From: an uncultured Brevundimonas sp.
GTDB taxonomy: Bacteria; Pseudomonadota; Alphaproteobacteria; Caulobacterales; Caulobacteraceae
Length of the DNA stretch: 64,000 nt
Assembly (NCBI RefSeq): GCF_937870815.1
Contig: NZ_CALMZS010000212.1
Span: 1 to 64,000, forward strand
Direction: 5' to 3'
The notes beneath the pieces were generated by a model. The model was not told where the DNA came from. It saw only the letters and a list, made by a program, of their open reading frames with translations, and searched no databases. A program made the translations under genes and the position numbers. Every line of letters starts with the position of its first letter. Position 1 is the first letter of the stretch. Shown here in pieces: positions 58,884-64,000 of the stretch.

Positions 58884-58933
58884 GACCGTCCGCCCGCACA
58901 GCGCGCAACGCCGACTGATCGTCGGAGGGAGAG

Positions 58934-59221
58934 ATGGAGAACAATGCCAAGATAGATCCGATCGGCGCCGTCGCCGTCCAGCCCGCCGCCGCATCGACCG
59001 CGAGCGGCGATTTCCACGACTCCCGGTTCGCGCGGGAGGCCGAACGCGCCGCCCGCTACCGCCTGGTGATCGAGGAGGGGCCGCAATCCGGGTCCTTCAT
59101 CTACAAGACGCTCGACCGGATCACCGGCGAGGTCGTCAAGCAGCTGCCGCGCCAGCAGGTCGTCGACCTGATGCAGGCCGCCCGGTACAGCGCCGGCTCG
59201 GTGATCGACACCAGGGCCTGA
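58934..59221 (+). CDS. FlaG-like flagellar protein
   Basis: The 95-aa protein ends with RYRLVIEEGPQSGSFIYKTLDRITGEVVKQLPRQQVVDLMQAARY, the FlaG family pattern (TGEVVKQ-P motif); the first 35 residues are polar and variable. FlaG proteins influence filament length or flagellin handling. A ribosome site GGAGGGAGAG precedes the ATG. It sits between the two flagellin genes, which supports the call. Confidence 0.85.
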   Translation: MENNAKIDPIGAVAVQPAAASTASGDFHDSRFAREAERAARYRLVIEEGPQSGSFIYKTLDRITGEVVKQLPRQQVVDLMQAARYSAGSVIDTRA

Positions 59222-59280
59222 CGCGCCAGAGACCCCGCCCCATCCGCCGCGCAGGAGCGATCCGCGCGGTTAAAATGCGT

Positions 59281-59298
59281 GGTTATCGGCCGTTAACC
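59281..59298. promoter_or_regulatory. Imperfect palindrome upstream of flagellin 2
   Basis: GGTTATCGGCCGTTAACC is palindromic at 16 of 18 positions. It overlaps TTAACCAT, a CtrA half-site-like string. It is the main structured element in the 130 bp before flagellin 2, where no sigma-54 promoter is seen. Confidence 0.5.
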
Positions 59299-59351
59299 AT
59301 GTGTGCACGGTTATCCTCCTAGCCTTGGCCAAACCTGAAAGGCCGAGTCGG

Positions 59352-60188
59352 ATGACGAACAGCGTCCACACCAACACTTCCGCCGCCATCGCACTGCAGA
59401 ACCTGTCGCGCACAAATGACCGTCTCGGCGACGTCCAGGGCCGCATCTCGACCGGCCTGAAGGTGCAGGGCGCCAAGGACAACGCCGCCATCTGGGCCAT
59501 CGCCCAGCAACAGCGGGCCGACGTCGGCGCGCTCGGCGCCGTCAAGCAGAGCCTCGACCGGGCCACCTCCATCGCGGATGTGGCCCTCTCCGCCGGCGAG
59601 TCCGTCTCCGATCTCCTGAACCAGCTGAAGGAGAAGGTGGTCGCGGCGAAGGACACCTCGCTGAAGACCCAGTCCCGGGAGCTTCTGAACGCCGATTTCC
59701 AGGCTCTGCTCCGGGCCATCGGCTCGGCCGTCGAAAACGCCACCTTCGACGGCGGCAACATCCTCGACGGGTCGCTCAGCGCGGGCATCCGCTTCCTCGC
59801 CAACGCCGACGCGACCTCGTTCGTCACCCTGTCGGTCAAGGACCTCAGCCTCGGCGGGGCGATCATCGAACTGTCGACGTCGGACAGCCTGCTGACCCTC
59901 ACCGGCGCGACCCAGGCCCTGACCCGCCTCGACGACTCCATCACCCAGCTCAACGCCGCCCTCGGCGAGATCGGGGCGCAGGCGAAGCAGATCGAGGCGC
60001 ACAACAGCTTCGTCTCCAAGCTGGTCGATACGCTGGAGTCGGGGATCGGCAACCTGGTCGACGCCGATCTGGCCAAGGAGAGCGCGCGTTTGCAGGCCCT
60101 CCAGGTTCAGCAGCAGCTCGGCGCCCAGTCGCTGTCGATCGCCAACCAGGCGCCGCAGATCATCCTGTCGCTGTTCCGGGGCGGCTAG
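59352..60188 (+). CDS. Flagellin 2
   Basis: The start at 59352 gives 278 aa: MTNSVHTNTSAAIALQNLSRTNDRLGDVQGRISTGLKVQGAKDNAAIWAIAQQQRADVGALGAVKQSLDRATSIADVALSAGESVSDLLNQLKEKVVAAKD, with the C-terminal SGIGNLVDADLAKESARLQALQVQQQLGAQSLSIANQAPQIILSLFRGG. It is a paralogue of flagellin 1 with conserved D0/D1 and a diverged middle, and probably builds a different part of the filament. The 17 extra N-terminal codons in the track are upstream sequence. Its promoter looks different from that of flagellin 1. Confidence 0.95.
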   Translation: MTNSVHTNTSAAIALQNLSRTNDRLGDVQGRISTGLKVQGAKDNAAIWAIAQQQRADVGALGAVKQSLDRATSIADVALSAGESVSDLLNQLKEKVVAAKDTSLKTQSRELLNADFQALLRAIGSAVENATFDGGNILDGSLSAGIRFLANADATSFVTLSVKDLSLGGAIIELSTSDSLLTLTGATQALTRLDDSITQLNAALGEIGAQAKQIEAHNSFVSKLVDTLESGIGNLVDADLAKESARLQALQVQQQLGAQSLSIANQAPQIILSLFRGG

Positions 60189-60191
60189 ACT

Positions 60192-60311
60192 TCAGATCCG
60201 GCGGGCTCCCGAGCGGCCGATATAGACCGGAGCCGGTCGCCGCCTTGGGGCGCGGGGTCCGAACCCGTACAGGGAGAGCAACGATCTCAGGGTTTCGACG
60301 AAGGCGGACAT
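60192..60311 (-). CDS. Possible small protein, 39 aa
   Basis: Too short for the ORF track. Read on the minus strand it gives MSAFVETLRSLLSLYGFGPRAPRRRPAPVYIGRSGARRI, with AGGAG 9 nt before the ATG. The N-terminal half is an amphipathic helix and the C-terminal half is basic with a proline-rich turn. It ends 3 bp beyond the flagellin 2 stop, on the opposite strand. Coding is plausible from composition and ribosome site, but unproven. Confidence 0.4.
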   Translation of the reverse strand: MSAFVETLRSLLSLYGFGPRAPRRRPAPVYIGRSGARRI

Positions 60312-60404
60312 GACGCACGTCTCCTGCTCCAGCGGCGAGGCTCCAACCATCGCCGGCGGCCATTGTTCCCTGAGTCGCGTTCGGAGTCGCTCCGTGGGCG
60401 GACG

Positions 60405-60419
60405 TTAAGGCCTCGTTAC
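60405..60419 (+). promoter_or_regulatory. CtrA-like box upstream of the FlaEY-like gene
   Basis: TTAA-GGCCTCG-TTAC matches TTAA-N7-TTAA with one changed base and lies 34 bp before the GTG start at 60454. CtrA control of a flagellar gene is plausible in Caulobacterales. Function is inferred. Confidence 0.5.
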
Positions 60420-60453
60420 GCCCGCCCCGTCACACTGACGGCGGGAGTGCGGC

Positions 60454-63207
60454 GTGATCAACAACAGCTATCTTCTCGGTCTTTTCGGCGGCACGGCGCC
60501 GCTCGCGATGGACGCCACGACGTCTGCGAGCCTGAGACAGGCTGCCCGCAAACAGCCGACGCCGCCCTGGTCCACCGGCGTCGAACCGGCGAAGCCGGAC
60601 GCCCTCGTCCGGGCGGCCCTCGGGGGACGGAAATTCATCAATGAGGACGCGGCCCGGCTGGACGTAAAGACGGCGTCGGCGGACTATCGCAAGCTGTTCG
60701 CCCTTTATCAGGGGCTGGATACGCTCAACGCCCTGGTTAACCGGTCGGTGGTCAAGGGGATCGGCAGCCTCGAGCTGACGCAACTCGGCAAGCGCTTTTC
60801 GGCGGGGCTGAGCGAGATCGGATCGTGGCTGACCGCCGCCGAGTTCGAGTCGGTTCGCCTGGTCCAGGGCGCCTCCAGGACGACCAGCAAGACCACGGCC
60901 GCGGTGCCTCGTGACAGCGCCCGGTCGGTCACCGGCCCGATCCACGAGGGCCCGGTCGATTCGGTGGTCGCCGCCTTCCAGGGGGACGTCCGTTTCAACA
61001 TCACCATCACGCAGCCGGTCGGGGGCGGCGGCTCCCAGACCACGGCGACCCCGATCGACCTCGCCGACATGGGCGCGACGCCGCGCACGCTCGACAATGT
61101 GCTCGCCCACATCAACGGAAAGCTGGAGGCGGCGGGGTTCCAGACCCGCGTCGGGCGCGAGCAGATCAAGGCGGAGCCAAAGACGATCCAGGTCAACGGC
61201 AAGGCCGTGACCCTGCCGGCCGGCCCCGACCGGTGGGCCTTGGCGATTCGCGGGACATCGACGGAAACCGTCGGCTTCACGGCCCCGGATACGTCCGACG
61301 CCGTCTATGTGGTTCAGGCGGCCGGAACCAACGGGGCGGCGCAATTGCTGAAATTCCACGGCGGCGGCGGCGCGGCGGCGCAACCGGCCGGCGGCGGGAT
61401 CGGAGAAACCCGGTGGGTCGACGGCCGCCTGTCGCAGGACGCCCTTCCCGCCGGCGTGGATGATGTCCGGGCCAGCGCCGTCGGCCCTGACGGGTCGTTG
61501 TGGATGGTGGCCGACGTCGATGCCGGGTCCGGAACCCAGCCGATCAAGGGGATCCGCGACGTGGCCCTGATGAAATACGATTCGGCGGGGCGTCTGGTGG
61601 CGACGCGAACGCTCGGCGCGGCCTCGACCGCCAACGGCTACGCCATCGCCATCGCCGCCAATGGCGACGTCGCCGTGGCCGGTTCGGTGACCGGCGCGCT
61701 CAACACCAGCCCCACGGACGCCGGAAAGCCCGGCGAGGTCGCCGACGTCGCCGACAGCTTCGTCACGGTCTTCGACGGGGACGGTCAGGAGCTCTGGACG
61801 CAGAGACGCGGGGCGCGCGCCGCCGACGAGGCGACCTCGGTCGGCTTCGGCGCGGACGGGACGGTCTATGTCGGCGGACGGGCCAGATCGGCCATGACCG
61901 GCGCCGCCGCGGTCGGGGGCTGGGATGGCTACGTCCAGGCCTTCAAGGCGGAGGAGCCCTATCCGACGGCGGGCCTGGTCGTCGCCGCCACGGCGACGAC
62001 CCAGTTCGGCACGGCCGGGGACGACAGCGTCGACGCCATGACCATCGACGGTCCGAACCTCTATACGGCGGGGGTCGAGAACGGCCGCGCCGTCGTGCGC
62101 CATTTCACCCTCGACGCCGCGGGCGCGCCGACCCTGGCCTCGACCCGCGACCTCGGGACCATCGCCGGCGAGATCAGCGGCGTGGCCGTCTCGGCCGGCC
62201 AGGTGATTGTGACCGGCGCGAGCCGCGACAGCGGTCTTTCGGCCGGCGCCGTGACCACGGCCCATTCGGGCGCGAGGGACGTCTTCGTCGTGACGGTGTC
62301 CGCCGACCTGGCGGCCTCGGCCGGAGACCGCACGACCTGGTACGGCGGCCCCGGCGAAGACAGCGCCGCCGACGTGAAGGTCCACAACGGCAAGGTCTGG
62401 ATCACCGGCGTCGCCGATCGTGACCCGGCCGCCGCGGCCGCCGACCCCGCCCGCGGTTATCTGGCGCGCATCGACCCCCTGACCGGCGCCGTCGAATATG
62501 AGCGGACCTGGTCCGGCGACGGCGACCAAGCCCGGCCTCTCACGCTGGCGGTGGCGACCGGCGGTGCCAGCGTGCTGGATCGCCTGGGCCTGCCCCGGGG
62601 CGACATCGACCAGAGCGACTCCAAACGGCTGATCGACGCGACCTCGCTGCGCGTGGGCGACCGGTTCTACGTCAGCCCGGCCGACGGGGGCCGTTCGGTC
62701 CCGGTCACCATCGCCGCCAAGGACACGCTGGCCAGCCTGGCGCGCAAGATAGAGATCGCCTCCAACGGCAAGCTCAAGGTCACGGTCGCCTCCGAGGGCG
62801 GCTCGGTGACCGGCGGGAACGGCGAGGTCGCCACCACCACCGGCGGGTTCCAGCGCCTGTCGATCATGGCGCGCGACGGCAAGTCGGGCGCCGTCCTGAC
62901 GTCCGGAGAGACGGGACGGGACGCCCTGGCCGGACTGGGGCTGTCGTCAGGCTACATCGGGGCCGCGGCGGACGGGGACGGACCCAAGACCTTCGGTCTG
63001 GATCTGCCCGCCGGCCTGCGGATCGGCGACGCCGCCGCGGCCAAGACCGCGGGCGAGCGCATCCAGGCGGCGATGAAGGCCGTCCGCGACGCCTATCGCT
63101 CGCTCGATCCCGCGGCCAGCGCCTCCGCCGTCGGCGGTCCGGTTCCGGCCTATCTGACCAATCAGCTGGCCAATTATCAGGCCGCCCTGGCGCGGCTGGG
63201 CGGCTGA
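60454..63207 (+). CDS. FlaEY-like flagellar filament-associated protein
   Basis: The GTG start with GGGAG upstream gives 917 aa. Residues about 1-150 are helical and flagellin-like; about 175-260 is a beta domain (DVRFNITITQPVGGGGSQTT); about 300-690 is a beta-propeller of SBBP/YVTN-like strands (SLWMVADVDAG, GYAIAIAANGDVAVAGSVTG, VYVGGRARS, LYTAGVENGRAVV, VWITGVADRD); about 715-850 is another beta domain (KRLIDATSLRVGDRFYVSPADGG); and the end is helical (AGERIQAAMKAVRDAYRSL to the end). Size and location next to flagellins recall Caulobacter FlaEY, needed for normal filament assembly. The match is from memory and not tested. Confidence 0.75.
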   Translation: MINNSYLLGLFGGTAPLAMDATTSASLRQAARKQPTPPWSTGVEPAKPDALVRAALGGRKFINEDAARLDVKTASADYRKLFALYQGLDTLNALVNRSVVKGIGSLELTQLGKRFSAGLSEIGSWLTAAEFESVRLVQGASRTTSKTTAAVPRDSARSVTGPIHEGPVDSVVAAFQGDVRFNITITQPVGGGGSQTTATPIDLADMGATPRTLDNVLAHINGKLEAAGFQTRVGREQIKAEPKTIQVNGKAVTLPAGPDRWALAIRGTSTETVGFTAPDTSDAVYVVQAAGTNGAAQLLKFHGGGGAAAQPAGGGIGETRWVDGRLSQDALPAGVDDVRASAVGPDGSLWMVADVDAGSGTQPIKGIRDVALMKYDSAGRLVATRTLGAASTANGYAIAIAANGDVAVAGSVTGALNTSPTDAGKPGEVADVADSFVTVFDGDGQELWTQRRGARAADEATSVGFGADGTVYVGGRARSAMTGAAAVGGWDGYVQAFKAEEPYPTAGLVVAATATTQFGTAGDDSVDAMTIDGPNLYTAGVENGRAVVRHFTLDAAGAPTLASTRDLGTIAGEISGVAVSAGQVIVTGASRDSGLSAGAVTTAHSGARDVFVVTVSADLAASAGDRTTWYGGPGEDSAADVKVHNGKVWITGVADRDPAAAAADPARGYLARIDPLTGAVEYERTWSGDGDQARPLTLAVATGGASVLDRLGLPRGDIDQSDSKRLIDATSLRVGDRFYVSPADGGRSVPVTIAAKDTLASLARKIEIASNGKLKVTVASEGGSVTGGNGEVATTTGGFQRLSIMARDGKSGAVLTSGETGRDALAGLGLSSGYIGAAADGDGPKTFGLDLPAGLRIGDAAAAKTAGERIQAAMKAVRDAYRSLDPAASASAVGGPVPAYLTNQLANYQAALARLGG

Positions 63208-63301
63208 CGGAGCCGGGGCGACCGGAGAGGCCCGGGACGAAGGCCGTTGACGCGCCCTAGGCGGGCGGGGTTATTGGGCGCTCCAGCCGCGCGAGCTCTG
63301 C

Positions 63302-63967
63302 ATGCCCCAGGACAACCGCATCCTTATCGCCATCGGCGCCGGCCTGGCGATGCTGGCCGCCGTGGTGATCGCGCTGATTTTCTCCGGCGGACGGGACCGC
63401 GATCCCGGCCCGCCGCCGGCCGCCCAGGGAGGGCTGACCGTCGATGTCGCCGATGCGCCGGAGTTGAACACGACCCGGGAGCTGCGCTGTTACGTGGACG
63501 GACAGTTCGTCGGCATGGCGACGCTGGCCGACTGCGCGCGACGCAACGGCGTCGCCACTGAAGCGCTCGACGTCGGCGTCGACGAGACCGGGGCCCTGGT
63601 CGCGCTGCCGGCCGCGCCGGTGATCGAACCGCCCGTCGAGGTGATCGCCGGCGAACCCGCGCCGGCTCCCGGTGCGCTGGAGCCCGACCGGGCCGAAACG
63701 CCGCCGCTCCAGGCCGCCGCGGGGGCGCAATGCCTGCGCCATACCGGCTCCGACTGGCGCGCCGTCTCGGCCAACATGAGCCTTTCCGCCTGCGTGCAGG
63801 CGCTCTACGCTGGCGTCTGCGTCCGGCCGGGCGACGCCCTCTACGGCCGCTGGGGCAATACGACCCTGCGGCTGGTGCCGAGGCGGGTCGAGCAGTCCCC
63901 CGACAACAGTCGGTTCCGCACCCTGGCTGAACAGGACCGCGCCTGCCAGTTCCCGGACCTTCGTTGA
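63302..63967 (+). CDS. Membrane-anchored protein of unknown function
   Basis: The 221-aa protein has one N-terminal membrane helix (about 6-28, RILIAIGAGLAMLAAVVIALIF), then a Pro-rich periplasmic region with four or more cysteines (ELRCYVDG, ADCARRNG, QCLRHTGSDW, SACVQALYAGVCVRPGDALYGRWGNTTLRLVPRRVEQSPDNSRF). The end block CVRPGDALYGRWGNTTLRL is a compact domain I do not recognise. The stop overlaps the next ATG, so it is probably cotranscribed with the following gene. Confidence 0.78.
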   Translation: MPQDNRILIAIGAGLAMLAAVVIALIFSGGRDRDPGPPPAAQGGLTVDVADAPELNTTRELRCYVDGQFVGMATLADCARRNGVATEALDVGVDETGALVALPAAPVIEPPVEVIAGEPAPAPGALEPDRAETPPLQAAAGAQCLRHTGSDWRAVSANMSLSACVQALYAGVCVRPGDALYGRWGNTTLRLVPRRVEQSPDNSRFRTLAEQDRACQFPDLR

Positions 63968-64000
63968 TGACCCGCACCCCTCACATCCTGGCCCCCGGAC
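63967..64000 (+). CDS. Start of a gene cut by the window edge
   Basis: ATG at 63967 overlaps the previous stop (TGATGA), and reads MTRTPHILAPG to the window end with no stop. Only eleven codons are visible, so no function is proposed. Confidence 0.4.
   Translation, partial: MTRTPHILAPG

Overview
The window is high-GC alphaproteobacterial chromosome, most probably Caulobacterales (Brevundimonas, Caulobacter or a close relative). The evidence is a CcrM-type GANTC methyltransferase with a CtrA-like box in front of it, Caulobacter-style 277-278 aa flagellins with a sigma-54 promoter, a FlaEY-like flagellar protein, an EcfG-type stress promoter and an mDAP-type MurE. Genus is inference from these traits; no database search was possible.

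Layout. 1-3.9 kb: end of a SIMPL-domain protein, panD (-), sppA, a small membrane protein and an AmpD-like amidase. 3.9-4.4 kb: RNase P RNA. 4.6-16.1 kb: the division and cell wall (dcw) cluster mraZ-rsmH-ftsL-ftsI-murE-murF-mraY-murD-ftsW-murG, tightly overlapped and preceded by four MraZ-type TGGGN boxes at 10-bp period. The cluster stops after murG and is followed by a WecG/TagA-family glycosyltransferase; murC, murB, ddl and ftsQAZ are not in the window. 17-28 kb: smc and two DsbA-like thiol proteins (-), a DciA/DUF721 protein diverging from mutY, then an amylo-1,6-glucosidase/glycosyltransferase pair and ccrM (-).

28.2-29.5 kb is a small accessory patch with two type II toxin-antitoxin modules (HicAB and a HigB/HigA-like pair). 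29.6-42.2 kb is mostly housekeeping: ppdK, an outer membrane barrel, ychF, a PCuAC-like copper protein, DsrE-like, pth-rplY, two tandem paralogous lipoproteins of unrecognised family, prs and bamD. A third toxin-antitoxin pair (BrnTA) with a 24-bp palindrome over its start codon precedes recN. 44.8-54.7 kb holds xthA, a cysteine-rich repeat protein, an MBL hydrolase, an enoyl-CoA hydratase, an acetyltransferase and the DUF1285-Nudix-CCA operon.

54.8-57.8 kb is the most unusual block: a DUF2793/glycine-rich tail-fibre-like protein, a 54-aa ORF, a holin-like protein, an M15-type endolysin and overlapping Rz/Rz1-like spanins. It is a complete-looking lysis and host-recognition cassette with no capsid, terminase, portal or integrase gene nearby, so it could be a satellite locus of a gene transfer agent or a domesticated prophage remnant. 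It is followed directly by a flagellar filament locus: flagellin, FlaG-like protein, second flagellin, a possible 39-aa antisense small ORF and a large FlaEY-like beta-propeller protein.

Repeats include two copies of a hairpin with ~30-bp arms and variable loop, two copies of a ~60-bp REP-like element, and a palindrome carried in frame inside murD. No tRNA, rRNA operon, CRISPR array or insertion sequence was recognised. All functional calls rest on reading motifs by eye.
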